A stretch of 64,000 bases of DNA from Cognatishimia activa. GTDB taxonomy: Bacteria > Pseudomonadota > Alphaproteobacteria > Rhodobacterales > Rhodobacteraceae. Location of the stretch: NCBI RefSeq assembly GCF_026016445.1, contig NZ_CP096147.1, positions 2,578,501-2,642,500 on the forward strand, written 5' to 3'. The notes beneath the pieces were generated by a model. The model ran no database searches. It was not told where the DNA came from and saw only the letters and a list, made by a program, of their open reading frames with translations. This document shows positions 1-9,107 of the stretch, in pieces (position 1 is the first letter of the stretch; every line of letters begins with the position of its first letter). The position numbers and the translations under genes are program-made.

Positions 1-71
1 GCAGCAAGCATCACCAGCTCAAAACGGTTCGGAACCTTGTCTACGCAATCTTCGACTGTCACGCGGGCCAT
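1..71 (-). CDS. rpoZ: RNA polymerase omega subunit (5' part only)
   Basis: The first 23 codons of a minus-strand gene run off the left edge of the window. They read MARVTVEDCVDKVPNRFELV and onward, which is the conserved N-terminus of alphaproteobacterial RpoZ, the small subunit that assists folding and assembly of beta'. The gene follows folK on the same strand after a 74-nt gap; folK-rpoZ is a common alphaproteobacterial order. Only the N-terminus is visible, so integrity of the rest cannot be judged. Confidence 0.9.
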   Translation of the reverse strand, partial: MARVTVEDCVDKVPNRFELVMLA

Positions 72-145
72 TCAGGGCTCTCCATTCTCGGAAGGATTAG
101 AAACTGAGTATTTAGGCCGCTTTCAGGCCAGTTACAAGCAGATAC

Positions 146-715
146 TCAAGGGTTTGGCAGCCTGACAACCTCATTTCGATCACTTTCTGGTAGCAGCGAT
201 AGCATTTCTGCCACGCCTTGCCCCGTAACGGGGTGTTTCCACTCCGGAAGAACCTCCAACATCGGGATTAAAACGAAAGCACGGTCCTGAATGCGGGGAT
301 GTGGGAGAATCAGCTGTTCTGGTGCGATCTCAGCCTGCTTTTCTGGCGGCAACCCACTCCACCATAAGTATAATTCAAGATTGGGAAATACGCGCCCAGC
401 GGCATCAATTAAATCGATATCCAGGGTGCGCGGCCCCCACCTCTTCTCCCGTACCCGGCCGCATTCAGCCTCGACTTCGTGTAAAATATCAAGCAATTCG
501 GCTGGCTTATAATCCGAATCAACAAGAGCGACCGCATTCACAAAGTCGGGGCCCGACCCCTTGGGGAAGGCCGGATTGACGTAACGTGAACTCTCCCTTA
601 AGATGTTCACACCTTTTTTACTTAATGCCTTTAGCGCGAAAGTTAGTGTCATCGCGGGATCACCCATCGGTGAAACCGCATTTCCGCCTAAGGCTAAAAT
701 ACTGAATTCTTTCAT
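146..715 (-). CDS. folK: 2-amino-4-hydroxy-6-hydroxymethyldihydropteridine pyrophosphokinase
   Basis: HPPK transfers pyrophosphate from ATP to 6-hydroxymethyl-dihydropterin in cytosolic folate synthesis. The 189-residue protein starts with the family's LALGGN strand-loop and carries the signature RWGPRTLDIDL at about residues 92-102, whose two aspartates bind Mg-ATP. About 30 residues (roughly 105-135) separate this motif from the LPHPRIQDRAFVL segment, longer than in the short E. coli-type enzyme. The gene ends 74 nt before rpoZ and probably shares its transcript. folC, the later folate ligase, lies far away at 60.6 kb. Confidence 0.95.
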   Translation of the reverse strand: MKEFSILALGGNAVSPMGDPAMTLTFALKALSKKGVNILRESSRYVNPAFPKGSGPDFVNAVALVDSDYKPAELLDILHEVEAECGRVREKRWGPRTLDIDLIDAAGRVFPNLELYLWWSGLPPEKQAEIAPEQLILPHPRIQDRAFVLIPMLEVLPEWKHPVTGQGVAEMLSLLPESDRNEVVRLPNP

Positions 716-876
716 GTTTTCGAATCCATATACGAAAGGTTATCTGCGCATACCGTTTCTTGAAGCCCGCACCTCTTTGCGCGAAAGGATTTTTCCTTTA
801 GCTTACTAGGCCATGCGCGCCTAGCATTTTCACACTCACGGGCATTTACGGCGCGTCTTTGCTGGAAGGACATTGA

Positions 877-1452
877 ATGTTTTACAAAGACGAACGGCTT
901 GCGCTGTTCATTGATGGATCGAATCTATACGCGGCCGCGAAGTCGCTTGGATTTGACATCGACTACAAACTCCTTCGCACCGAATTCATGCGCCGCGGCA
1001 AACTGCTGCGTGCCTTTTACTACACCGCACTTCTGGAGAATGACGAGTATTCCCCGATCCGTCCTTTGGTCGACTGGCTGCATTACAACGGCTTCACCAT
1101 GGTGACGAAACCGGCCAAGGAATACACGGATAGCCAAGGGCGTCGCAAAGTCAAAGGCAATATGGACATTGAACTTGCGGTCAATGCGATGGAACTGGCA
1201 CCACATGTGGACCATATCGTGCTGTTTTCAGGCGATGGCGACTTCCGCCCGCTGGTGGAAAGCCTGCAACGTCAGGGCGTCCGCGTTTCGGTGGTTTCCA
1301 CAATCCGCAGTCAGCCGCCGATGATTTCTGATGAACTGCGCCGCCAAGCCGATAATTTCATCGAACTTGAGGGCCTGAAAGACGTCATAGGTCGACCACC
1401 GCGCGATCCAATGCCAGGTGAACCAGAAGCCGAATTCACGGCCGACCAATAG
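877..1452 (+). CDS. NYN-domain protein (LabA/DUF88 family)
   Basis: A 191-residue cytosolic protein with a PIN-like NYN fold. The metal-site motifs are visible: LFIDGSNLY near residue 10, an acidic GNMDIELAVNAM segment near residue 90, and LFSGDGDFRPLVESL near residue 115. NYN proteins of this group are thought to be RNA-processing nucleases, but no substrate is known for this type. The C-terminal 30 residues are acidic and proline-rich, probably disordered. It stands alone, divergent from folK, and is closed by a strong terminator 7 nt after the stop. Confidence 0.85.
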   Translation: MFYKDERLALFIDGSNLYAAAKSLGFDIDYKLLRTEFMRRGKLLRAFYYTALLENDEYSPIRPLVDWLHYNGFTMVTKPAKEYTDSQGRRKVKGNMDIELAVNAMELAPHVDHIVLFSGDGDFRPLVESLQRQGVRVSVVSTIRSQPPMISDELRRQADNFIELEGLKDVIGRPPRDPMPGEPEAEFTADQ

Positions 1453-1458
1453 AAGAAT

Positions 1459-1489
1459 AAAACCGGGGAATTCGAACCCCGGTTTTTTT
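1459..1489 (+). terminator. Rho-independent terminator after the NYN gene
   Basis: A 10-bp stem (AAAACCGGGG with CCCCGGTTTT) around an 8-nt loop is followed by a T run. It lies 7 nt after the NYN-protein stop codon. Confidence 0.9.
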
Positions 1490-1554
1490 GTATCCTTTAC
1501 CAGAGACCGCTTCGCCCTTAGGACTTAAATTATTCCATCGTTTTAAGGTTTGTG

Positions 1555-2169
1555 ATGATTTCTGCCCAATTTCTCCTAACAGCTCTAGTTGTCGTCATTG
1601 CACCCGGAACTGGAGTAATCTTCACAATCGCCATGGGCCTTGGTCGTGGACCAAAGGCAGCGCTTTGGTCCGCAATTGGATGCACATTGGGTATCTTACC
1701 AGCGCTTCTCGCCGCCTCTCTGGGTCTTGCCGCAGTCATGCACACCAGCGCACTTCTCTTTAACACGATGAAATTCGCCGGCGTTCTTTACCTACTCTAC
1801 TTGGCTTGGCAGTCCGTAAAAGAGGGAGGATCGCTTTCGGTGCGCGCCGAGACCGACGCAAGCAGCGGCTGGACCATCTGCCGGCGCGCCGCGCTGATTA
1901 ATATTCTCAACCCTAAGCTCTCGGTGTTCTTTTTGGCACTCCTGCCGCCTTTCCTAAGTGGCACGCCCGCAACCGCAACAAGTGAGATGCTTCTCCTCGG
2001 CGGCATCTTCATGGCGCTAACATTTGTGGTCTTCGTCTTCTACGGTTTCTTTGCGGCCCGAGCGCGCGACATGTTGCTCTCATCCGAGCGCGCGATGCGG
2101 TGGCTAAATCGTGGGTTTTCTGCTGTCTTTGTACTGCTGGCCGGACGGCTGGCTATGGAAAAGGCCTGA
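1555..2169 (+). CDS. LysE/RhtB-family amino-acid exporter
   Basis: A roughly 204-residue inner-membrane protein with about six hydrophobic segments. The N-terminal half carries the family pattern: an APGTGVIFTIAMGLGRG segment near residue 18 and the LYLLYLAWQS helix near residue 80. Members export amino acids or derivatives by proton exchange; the substrate here cannot be read. The reading frame opens with GTG at 1552, but the ATG three bases later is the likelier start. It is monocistronic, with no linked regulator. Confidence 0.85.
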   Translation: MISAQFLLTALVVVIAPGTGVIFTIAMGLGRGPKAALWSAIGCTLGILPALLAASLGLAAVMHTSALLFNTMKFAGVLYLLYLAWQSVKEGGSLSVRAETDASSGWTICRRAALINILNPKLSVFFLALLPPFLSGTPATATSEMLLLGGIFMALTFVVFVFYGFFAARARDMLLSSERAMRWLNRGFSAVFVLLAGRLAMEKA

Positions 2170-2236
2170 CCAAATCTAGCGCAGGGTTCAAAGAGTTTGA
2201 CTGGCAGTCATTCTCCAATCGTCGTAGGAACCCGTT

Positions 2237-2701
2237 ATGGCTGAACTACACGCATATACCGATGGCGCATGCTCTGGAAATCCTGGCCCAGGAGGTTGGG
2301 GTGTTTTGCTGCGCGCGACCCAAGATGGGGAAATTGTTAAGGAACGCGAGCTAAACGGCGGCGAACCTGAAACAACCAATAATCAAATGGAGCTCATGGC
2401 GGCTATTATGGCGCTTGAAACCCTAGAACGCGCGAGCACTATCACCGTAGTTACTGACAGTGCATATGTGAAAAATGGGGTTACGGGATGGATCCACGGC
2501 TGGAAACGCAATGGTTGGAGAACTTCATCTAAGAAACCAGTGAAGAACGTCGAACTGTGGCAGCGCCTAGACGCGGCTCAAGCGCGTCACTCCGTGACAT
2601 GGGAATGGGTTAAAGGCCACGCAGGGCATCCTGAAAACGAAAAGGCGGACGAATTGGCTCGCAAAGGAATGGCACCATTCAAACCTGAAAAGTCCGCATG
2701 A
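2237..2701 (+). CDS. rnhA: Ribonuclease HI
   Basis: RNase HI cuts RNA in RNA-DNA hybrids, removing R-loops and primers. The 154-residue length is normal. The catalytic carboxylates sit in [17 protein letters not shown] (Asp near 9), TNNQMELMA (Glu near 48), VVTDSAYV (Asp near 70) and the [12 protein letters not shown] segment near the C-terminus. The stop overlaps the start of the next membrane-protein gene by 4 nt (ATGA), so the two are translationally coupled. Confidence 0.96.
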   Translation: MAELHAYTDGACSGNPGPGGWGVLLRATQDGEIVKERELNGGEPETTNNQMELMAAIMALETLERASTITVVTDSAYVKNGVTGWIHGWKRNGWRTSSKKPVKNVELWQRLDAAQARHSVTWEWVKGHAGHPENEKADELARKGMAPFKPEKSA

Positions 2702-3321
2702 TAGCCCTTACCTTTCTCGACTTCGCTTCGGTATTTGTTTTCGCCTTAACAGGGGCGTTGGTCGCAAGCCGTGCGCAGTTGGATCTGGTGGGATTTGCCT
2801 TTGTGGCCTGCCTGACTGCGGTTGGCGGGGGCACTCTGCGCGATCTCCTTCTGGGGCGAGAGCAAGTGTTCTGGGTCGCCCAACCCAGCTACATCCTGCT
2901 CGCCTGTGCAGCCGCTCTCTTGGTGTTTTTCACAGCGCATCTTTTTGAGAGTCGGTATCGGCTCCTCTTATGGCTCGATAGTATCGCGCTTTCCGTTGCG
3001 GTCGCTGCTGGCGCAGGTGTCGCAATCGACCTGAACCACAATGCAATCATTGTGGTTCTCATGGGCATTTCCACCGGCTGCCTTGGTGGATTGATGAGGG
3101 ATGTGGTTTGCAACGAAGTGCCATTGGTGCTGAAGCAGGGCGAAATATATGCAACCGCTGCCTTCTTAGGTGCCTCAAGTGCCGTCTTCGCTGGTTATGC
3201 AGGCCTATCTGGCTTGCCTGTATTGGCGATTTGTGTGGCTGTCACCTGGGTGCTTCGAGCAGGATCAATGATCTGGGGATGGAAATTACCTGTCTACAAG
3301 GCGCGTCCACCAAGGCAGTAA
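2698..3321 (+). CDS. UPF0126/TRIC-type membrane protein
   Basis: A 207-residue inner-membrane protein with about seven hydrophobic helices, built as an internal duplication. Each half holds a glycine-rich helix hairpin: [14 protein letters not shown] near residue 42 and [18 protein letters not shown] near residue 128. This is the UPF0126 layout related to trimeric intracellular cation channels; some members have been described as glycine transporters. It starts inside the rnhA stop (4-nt overlap). It converges with fmt with 1 nt between the stops and no terminator between them. Confidence 0.8.
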   Translation: MIALTFLDFASVFVFALTGALVASRAQLDLVGFAFVACLTAVGGGTLRDLLLGREQVFWVAQPSYILLACAAALLVFFTAHLFESRYRLLLWLDSIALSVAVAAGAGVAIDLNHNAIIVVLMGISTGCLGGLMRDVVCNEVPLVLKQGEIYATAAFLGASSAVFAGYAGLSGLPVLAICVAVTWVLRAGSMIWGWKLPVYKARPPRQ

Positions 3322-3322
3322 A

Positions 3323-4231
3323 TCAGGTTAGAAGACTTCCTTTGGGAACTGACATGCCTCGTAAAAACACGTCTGTATCCTGAGCACCTTTTCCGGCTTT
3401 CTGAAGGCGTAGAATCTGAACAGCCCCCTCGCCACAAGCCACCACCAAGTCGTCTGTCAGCGCTTCGCCTGCCAGCCCACTACCTTCGGCAATACGCGAG
3501 CCAAGCAGCTTCACACGTTGACCATCGATTTCACACCAAGCACCAGGGAAAGGTGCAAGTCCGCGAATTTGCCTGTCAACCTCAACAGAGGGCTTTGTCC
3601 AATCAACACGGGCTTCGGCCTTGTCGATTTTATGCGCATAGGTCACGCCAGTTTCGGATTGCGTCTCAGGAGTTAGGTCAGTCAAAACCGCAAGAGCGTC
3701 GACAATTGCGCTTGCGCCAATCTGAGACAAATGATCATGCAACTGAGCTGTGGTTTCCTCTGCGCCAATCGAAGTTGATTGCCGCAGCAGCACGGGCCCT
3801 GTATCCAAACCCGCTTCCATCTGCATAATGCAAACGCCTGTTTCGACATCGCCAGCCATAATCGCTCGATGGATCGGCGCGGCGCCACGCCAACGCGGCA
3901 ACAGGCTAGCATGAATATTCAAACAGCCATGTTTCGGAGCATCCAAAATCGCCTGAGGCAACAACAGCCCGTAGGCCACAACGACAGCCACATCAGCGTT
4001 CAATGCAGCAAATGCCTCTTGTTCGTCGACACCTTTCAATGAGATCGGATGGCGGATTTCAAACCCCAACTCCTCAGCGCGCGCATGCACAGGCGTTGGA
4101 CGTAGTTTTTTGCCTCGTCCGGCTGGGCGTGGCGGCTGGCAATAGACCGCTACAATCTCGTGCCCCGCTTCAACCAATGCATCCAGAACCGGCACCGAAA
4201 AATCCGGGGTGCCCATGAAGACTACCTTCAT
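3323..4231 (-). CDS. fmt: Methionyl-tRNA formyltransferase
   Basis: Fmt formylates initiator Met-tRNA using 10-formyl-THF. The 302-residue protein begins [16 protein letters not shown] and carries the catalytic region ([15 protein letters not shown] near residue 107) and the [13 protein letters not shown] loop. The C-terminal OB domain starts at about 205. It is the last gene of def-def2-fmt and overlaps def2 by 4 nt. Formylation and deformylation of N-terminal Met are therefore made from one message. Confidence 0.97.
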   Translation of the reverse strand: MKVVFMGTPDFSVPVLDALVEAGHEIVAVYCQPPRPAGRGKKLRPTPVHARAEELGFEIRHPISLKGVDEQEAFAALNADVAVVVAYGLLLPQAILDAPKHGCLNIHASLLPRWRGAAPIHRAIMAGDVETGVCIMQMEAGLDTGPVLLRQSTSIGAEETTAQLHDHLSQIGASAIVDALAVLTDLTPETQSETGVTYAHKIDKAEARVDWTKPSVEVDRQIRGLAPFPGAWCEIDGQRVKLLGSRIAEGSGLAGEALTDDLVVACGEGAVQILRLQKAGKGAQDTDVFLRGMSVPKGSLLT

Positions 4232-4722
4232 TTCAGCTTCCTCGCCTTCTTGATCAGCATCTCGCGTTTGGTGCGACTGAGGTGATCAAAGAACATCTTG
4301 CCATTGATATGATCGATCTGGTGCTGAACCGAGGTCGCCCACAGACCAACAAAGTCTTTCTCTGCGGCCTCGCCGTATTCATCCATGTAGCTCACAGTCA
4401 GGGCACGTGGACGTTTGATGACGGCGGAAACGCCCGGAAGGTTCGGGCTCGCCTCTTCATGTTCGCGCAGTTCAATCGACTTATGCAGTATTTCCGGGTT
4501 GGCCATTTTCACAGCTTGCCCGCGTTCATTTGATGCATCCACCACGATCAGACGTCGCATGACACCGATCTGGTTCGCGCCCATGCCGACCCCTGGCATC
4601 GCCTCCATGGTATCGATCAAATCATCCCAGGTCCGGCGATCTTCATCCGTCAGAGTTTCCACCGGCTCCGCAGCTGTGCGCAGCCGCTTATCGGGCCATG
4701 CCAGACACGTCCGAACCGTCAT
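4228..4722 (-). CDS. Peptide deformylase-like protein lacking catalytic residues
   Basis: A 164-residue deformylase-fold protein in which all three signature motifs are altered. Motif 1 reads GVGMGANQ (44-51) instead of GxGxAAxQ. Motif 2 reads EEASPN (89-94) where EEGCLS is expected, losing the metal-binding Cys. Motif 3 reads HQIDH (134-138) instead of HEIDH, losing the catalytic Glu. The upstream paralogue keeps every one of these residues. The frame is intact and overlaps both def and fmt by 4 nt, so the product is presumably made. Hydrolytic activity is unlikely; a ribosome- or enzyme-binding role is inference only. Confidence 0.85.
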   Translation of the reverse strand: MTVRTCLAWPDKRLRTAAEPVETLTDEDRRTWDDLIDTMEAMPGVGMGANQIGVMRRLIVVDASNERGQAVKMANPEILHKSIELREHEEASPNLPGVSAVIKRPRALTVSYMDEYGEAAEKDFVGLWATSVQHQIDHINGKMFFDHLSRTKREMLIKKARKLK

Positions 4723-5231
4723 GAACGCGCAAGCTCGCGTTTCAGTTTGGCAGATTTGCGGGTCATCATCTGGCGTTTCATCGGGCCAAGATAATCGATG
4801 AACAGCTTGCCATTCAGGTGGTCAATCTCGTGTTGAACACAGGTCGCCCACAGCCCGTCAAAATCTTTCTCCTGCGGATTTCCATCCGCATCAATCCAGC
4901 CGACTCGCACTTCTTTCGGACGAGTAACTTCAGCAAATTGATCGGGAATCGAGAGGCACCCCTCCTCATAAACATTGGTTTCGTCAGACGATAACAGAAC
5001 CTCTGGATTGAACATCACAACCGGCTCCGGATCACCCTCTTTCACGCAATCCATTACAATCAGGCGCTGAAGCACACCGATCTGCGGTGCGGCAAGTCCA
5101 ATACCCGGCGCATCGTACATGGTTTCCAGCATATCCTCAGCGAGTTTGCGCAAGTCATCGCTCAGGTCAGCGACCGGGTCGCAGACCTTTTTCAAACGGG
5201 GATCGGGATGGATCAGGATCGGTTTCAACAT
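4719..5231 (-). CDS. def: Peptide deformylase
   Basis: Removes the formyl group from nascent N-terminal Met. From MLKPILIHPDPRL the protein is 170 residues. All motifs are canonical: GIGLAAPQIG, EEGCLS and QHEIDHLNG, giving the Cys and two His metal ligands and the catalytic Glu. The reading frame is open further upstream to 5312, but the ATG at 5231 matches the usual family N-terminus. It is the first gene of def-def2-fmt and diverges from the patB-like gene across about 107 bp. Confidence 0.96.
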   Translation of the reverse strand: MLKPILIHPDPRLKKVCDPVADLSDDLRKLAEDMLETMYDAPGIGLAAPQIGVLQRLIVMDCVKEGDPEPVVMFNPEVLLSSDETNVYEEGCLSIPDQFAEVTRPKEVRVGWIDADGNPQEKDFDGLWATCVQHEIDHLNGKLFIDYLGPMKRQMMTRKSAKLKRELARS

Positions 5232-5338
5232 GGCGCTGACATAGGCCAAAGGGGCTGATACTGCAACGCCTCTTGCACTTGGCATGAATTTGGCTAGCGT
5301 GCCAGAAATCATGCGAGATCAGCGGACGGGAGCCCGAT

Positions 5339-6517
5339 ATGAGCTTTGACAACATCGTCAATCGCCTTGGCACAGGATCATCCAAATGGGACCTGATGGA
5401 ACGGGGTTTTGGTGTGCCAGAGAATGGCGGTCTTGCGATGTGGATCGCTGACATGGATTTCGCAGCGCCTGAGTTCCTACAAAAGGCCACCCAAGGCATC
5501 ATAGATAACGGCAACTATGGCTATTTCTGTGGGATGGAGGCCTTTCATGAGGCCATGCACTGGTGGATGGATACACGGCACGGCTGGAAAGTGGATCCTG
5601 CCTGGACTTTTGTTACCTTCGGTTTGGGCCATGGCATTGCCACGGCCATGCAGGCCTTTACCGAAAAAGGTGACCGTATCGCAACCTTCACACCGGTCTA
5701 TCATGAGTTTCAGTCCAAGATCGAAAAATCCGGCCGTGTAAACACACAGCTGCCGTTGATCAAAGACGAGGCTGGTCGCTATATCATGGACTTTGACGCC
5801 TATGACACCCTGATGACGGGTGAGGAAAAAATCCTGCTGATCAGCTCTCCGCATAACCCCGCGGGCCGCGTTTGGACGCAGGATGAACTCACTGCAATGG
5901 CCGCCTTCGTCGAAAAGCACGACCTGCTGCTGATCGCCGATGAAATCCACCACGATCTGGTTTATTCCGGTCACAAACATCTGGTGGCCCCAATCGCGAT
6001 GCCAGAAATCGCGGACCGTATGATCATTACGACCGCCGCATCAAAGACTTTTAATGTTGCCGGTGGACGCTGCGGCTGTGTGGTTATTCCAAACGAAAGC
6101 CTGCGCGCCACCTTCAAAGCCTTTTACGATTCTTTTGACATCAATCCTAATCTCTGGGGCGTTGAACTCACAAAAGCCGCTTATTCTCCGGAAGGTGCGG
6201 CCTGGGTCGACCAGTTGGTGCCTTATATCGAAGAGAACTACCGCACGTTCAAATCTGCGATGGATGCCCTGCCGGGTATCGAGATGATGCCTATGGAATC
6301 CACCTACTTGTCCTGGGTGAACTTCGAAAACTGCGGGTTGTCGATGGAAGAGGTCAACGAACGCGTCTACAAAAAGGCACTGATTGCAGCGACACCGGGC
6401 AAGGGCCTCGGCAATGGCGGCGAAACCTATTTGCGGTTCAATATTGGCACACAGCGCGCGCGCATCAATGAGGCGGCAGACCGCCTAGCTGATGTATTTT
6501 CTGATCTGAACGGGTGA
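5339..6517 (+). CDS. patB: PatB/MalY-type PLP-dependent C-S lyase
   Basis: A 392-residue fold-type I aminotransferase-like enzyme. The N-terminus has MWIADMDFAAPEFL, typical of the MalY/PatB branch of cystathionine beta-lyases. The SSPHNPAGRVW motif lies near residue 170, DEIHHDLVY near 200 and the Schiff-base lysine in TTAASKTFNVAG near 233. Such enzymes split cystathionine or cysteine conjugates to pyruvate, ammonia and a thiol. The true substrate cannot be told from sequence. The gene stands alone. Confidence 0.88.
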   Translation: MSFDNIVNRLGTGSSKWDLMERGFGVPENGGLAMWIADMDFAAPEFLQKATQGIIDNGNYGYFCGMEAFHEAMHWWMDTRHGWKVDPAWTFVTFGLGHGIATAMQAFTEKGDRIATFTPVYHEFQSKIEKSGRVNTQLPLIKDEAGRYIMDFDAYDTLMTGEEKILLISSPHNPAGRVWTQDELTAMAAFVEKHDLLLIADEIHHDLVYSGHKHLVAPIAMPEIADRMIITTAASKTFNVAGGRCGCVVIPNESLRATFKAFYDSFDINPNLWGVELTKAAYSPEGAAWVDQLVPYIEENYRTFKSAMDALPGIEMMPMESTYLSWVNFENCGLSMEEVNERVYKKALIAATPGKGLGNGGETYLRFNIGTQRARINEAADRLADVFSDLNG

Positions 6518-6539
6518 CGGTGCCTCGGCTCCGCCTTGG

Positions 6540-6890
6540 TCAATTGCGCTGATCAGTGACCAAGGCCACAGGCGCATCTTCTTCGACGAAATAGTCCTTT
6601 GCCGGCGTGTCGCTGGCAGCTGTGGCACGTTTGAACTCGTAAAACATCTCTCCGTCTTCCTCGACAGAAGCAACGACCAGACACTGATACAAGTGTTTGG
6701 CGCCATCATAGAGATCTACGAACCCGCGCAGATGCGGGGCTTCTTCAACGTCTAACGTGAAGCCGTCTTCTCGAAACCGCAGCACTTTAAAAGTGTCATC
6801 TCCTGCCCTCACGCGAAGGCGGTTTTTCTTCTTCAGTTCTGCTTTTCGAGCCGCGTCCAGACCGGCTTGTACTTCCTTGGGCAGGTACAT
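6540..6890 (-). CDS. Conserved hypothetical protein, small beta-rich
   Basis: A 116-residue soluble protein with no family I recognise. It opens with a basic helix (KEVQAGLDAARKAELKKKNRLRVRAG) followed by alternating beta-type segments including FRFDG-like and VDLYDG stretches. There is no signal peptide or Cys cluster. The frame is open from an ATG at 6902, but a GGAGG Shine-Dalgarno sits between that codon and the ATG at 6890, so 6890 is the start. It converges with patB. Confidence 0.7.
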   Translation of the reverse strand: MYLPKEVQAGLDAARKAELKKKNRLRVRAGDDTFKVLRFREDGFTLDVEEAPHLRGFVDLYDGAKHLYQCLVVASVEEDGEMFYEFKRATAASDTPAKDYFVEEDAPVALVTDQRN

Positions 6891-7061
6891 TATTTCCTCC
6901 ATCCCCTGCTAAACCCTCGCGCTAAAAGCAGAATTCGTCAAGATAGGTCCAAATTAACACTTAGGTGATGTGCACAAATGCGCAACACTTCTGCAGCCTG
7001 TCCTGTTTGTTCATCCGCTCTCGGGACCTAATGTAAGGTCAAATGGTAAAGGAGATGCGAC

Positions 7062-8036
7062 ATGGGTTTGCTTGTAGACGGCAAATGGGTCGACCAATGG
7101 TATGATACCAAAAGCAGCGGCGGGAAATTTGTCCGCTCGCAAGCACAGTTTCGCAATTGGATTACGGCAAATGGGAGTGCTGGCCTAAGCGGCAAAGAGG
7201 GCTTCAAAGCAGAGAGTGGTCGCTATCATCTCTATGTGTCGCTCGCTTGTCCTTGGGCGCACCGCACTCTGATCTTTCGTCAGCTCAAAAACCTTGCAGA
7301 CCATATTTCTGTGTCCGTTGTTCACCCTGACATGCTTTCAGAGGGGTGGACCTTTGAAACAGACGATCACGGTGCAACAGGTGACACGCTTTACGGCAAT
7401 GACTTTGCGCACCAAATCTATACGAAAGCTGACCCGGACTACAGCGGGCGAGTGACTGTCCCGATACTGTGGGACAAGAAACAGGAAACCATCGTATCAA
7501 ACGAAAGTTCCGAAATTATCCGAATGTTCAACTCAGCCTTTAATGAGTTGACTGGAAACACTTTGGACTTCTGGCCGAAAGCCCAGCGCAACGCCATCGA
7601 AGAAGCAAATCAACGCGTCTATTCCAACGTCAACAATGGTGTCTACAAATGCGGTTTCGCGACGACACAGGAAGCCTATGATGCTGCGGTGGTCCCATTG
7701 TTTGAAACGCTCGATTGGCTTGAGGAACGGCTTTCCAAATCTCGCTACTTGATGGGAGATCAGCAAACCGAAGCGGATTGGCGGCTGTTCACAACCCTCA
7801 TTCGCTTTGATCCGGTCTACCATCTGCATTTCAAATGCAACCTGAAGCGGTTGATCGACTATCCAAACCTCTGGGCCTTCACACGCGATCTCTACCAAAC
7901 GACTGGCGTGGATGAGACCGTCAATATGCAGCACATCGTGCGGCACTATCACTACAGCCACGACAGCATTAACCCGCATCGGATTATCCCTATCAATCCA
8001 AAACTCGACTACAGGGAACCGCACGGTCGCAGCTGA
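7062..8036 (+). CDS. Glutathionyl-hydroquinone reductase (Xi-class GST)
   Basis: A 324-residue cytosolic enzyme. The hallmark SLACPWAHRT with the nucleophilic Cys lies near residue 65. It is followed by a VPILWD loop near 145, a NESSEIIRMFN glutathione site, and a helical C-terminal half with RFDPVYHLHFKCN. The Xi class reduces glutathionyl-hydroquinones formed from aromatic or quinone stress. A good AAAGGAGA ribosome site precedes the ATG. The gene is monocistronic; 135 bp separate it from cobC. Confidence 0.9.
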   Translation: MGLLVDGKWVDQWYDTKSSGGKFVRSQAQFRNWITANGSAGLSGKEGFKAESGRYHLYVSLACPWAHRTLIFRQLKNLADHISVSVVHPDMLSEGWTFETDDHGATGDTLYGNDFAHQIYTKADPDYSGRVTVPILWDKKQETIVSNESSEIIRMFNSAFNELTGNTLDFWPKAQRNAIEEANQRVYSNVNNGVYKCGFATTQEAYDAAVVPLFETLDWLEERLSKSRYLMGDQQTEADWRLFTTLIRFDPVYHLHFKCNLKRLIDYPNLWAFTRDLYQTTGVDETVNMQHIVRHYHYSHDSINPHRIIPINPKLDYREPHGRS

Positions 8037-8171
8037 GGTCCCTCGTCAAACGCAGCACCCTTTCAGCGCGGCGGGGAAGATTTCGCCGCCTGAAAACGCA
8101 ACAGTTGCCCTGCCACCTCTTGCCAAAACGCGCAAATTCCGCAAACAGGCAAGAGACGCGAGGAGACTGCA

Positions 8172-9107
8172 ATGCAGGAACGAGATCACGGAGGCGGGTT
8201 AGACGCCGCAATCAAACGCTGGGGCGGCACGCGCACCGACTGGCTTGATCTGTCTACCGGCATCAATCCAACACCGTACCCGCTCCCGGAATTTAAAGCG
8301 CATTGTTGGGGGGCACTTCCCGACAAAGCCGCCGAACGGGCGCTACTCGATGCCGCTCGTAAATTTTGGAATGTTCCGGACGAGGCAGAAATTCTGGCCG
8401 CACCCGGCGCATCCAGCCTGATTGCGCGCATGCCAATGCTTTTTGAGCATGGGACTGTGGATATTCCTAAACCCACTTATAATGAACATGCAGCGGCCTT
8501 CGCAGCCCAAGGCTGGAATGAAAGCACAAGCAGCCAGGTGCGGGTTCTTGTGCATCCCAACAATCCAACCGGCCAGCTCTGGTCCCGCGATGACCTGAAC
8601 GCTCCAGTTATTGTCATTGACGAAAGCTTCTGCGACGTCACGCCCGACCATTCGATGATCTCAGAAGCAGGAAAACCCGGTCGGATCATCCTGAAAAGCT
8701 TCGGGAAATTCTGGGGTCTTGCCGGGCTGCGCCTGGGGTTTCTGATTGCCGAACCAAAGATCATTGCAAAAATGCGCGATATGATCGGTCCTTGGGCCGT
8801 GTCTGGCCCCGCTCTCGACGTTGGCACACGCGCGCTGCTTGACCACGATTGGGCGGAGGAGACCCGCATTAACCTGCGCAAAGACGCTGCTCGGCTTGAT
8901 GGATTGATGACCAAAGCCACTGCGGAGCTTGAAGGTGGTTGTGATCTTTTCCGGCTCTACAAAGTAGACAACGCCCAAAACTGGCACGATCGCTTCGCCG
9001 AACATAAGATTTTAACCCGTATCTTTCCCTATTCTGACACCTTCATACGCCTAGGCTTCCCGCCCCAAAATGGCTGGGAGCAACTGATCAACTGCCTGGA
9101 TACATGA
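8172..9107 (+). CDS. cobC: Threonine-phosphate decarboxylase / CobC (cobalamin side chain)
   Basis: PLP enzyme of 311 residues that supplies the aminopropanol arm of cobalamin. The start HGGGLDAAIKRWGG and DLSTGINP are typical of CobC/CobD(Salmonella). HPNNPTGQLW lies near residue 123, and the Schiff-base Lys is in LKSFGKFWGLAG near 177. A GAGGAG ribosome site precedes the ATG. It overlaps cbiB by 4 nt. The predicted product is used by CbiB, the next gene; bluB at 30.2 kb supplies the lower ligand. The naming differs between organisms: cobC here equals Salmonella cobD. Confidence 0.93.
   Translation: MQERDHGGGLDAAIKRWGGTRTDWLDLSTGINPTPYPLPEFKAHCWGALPDKAAERALLDAARKFWNVPDEAEILAAPGASSLIARMPMLFEHGTVDIPKPTYNEHAAAFAAQGWNESTSSQVRVLVHPNNPTGQLWSRDDLNAPVIVIDESFCDVTPDHSMISEAGKPGRIILKSFGKFWGLAGLRLGFLIAEPKIIAKMRDMIGPWAVSGPALDVGTRALLDHDWAEETRINLRKDAARLDGLMTKATAELEGGCDLFRLYKVDNAQNWHDRFAEHKILTRIFPYSDTFIRLGFPPQNGWEQLINCLDT

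Noticed and set aside
8037..8171. Possible cobalamin riboswitch before cobC
   Set aside because: A GCCACCT-like piece and a GCGGCG/CGCCGC stem occur, but the B12-box and the other conserved blocks of the riboswitch are not present.
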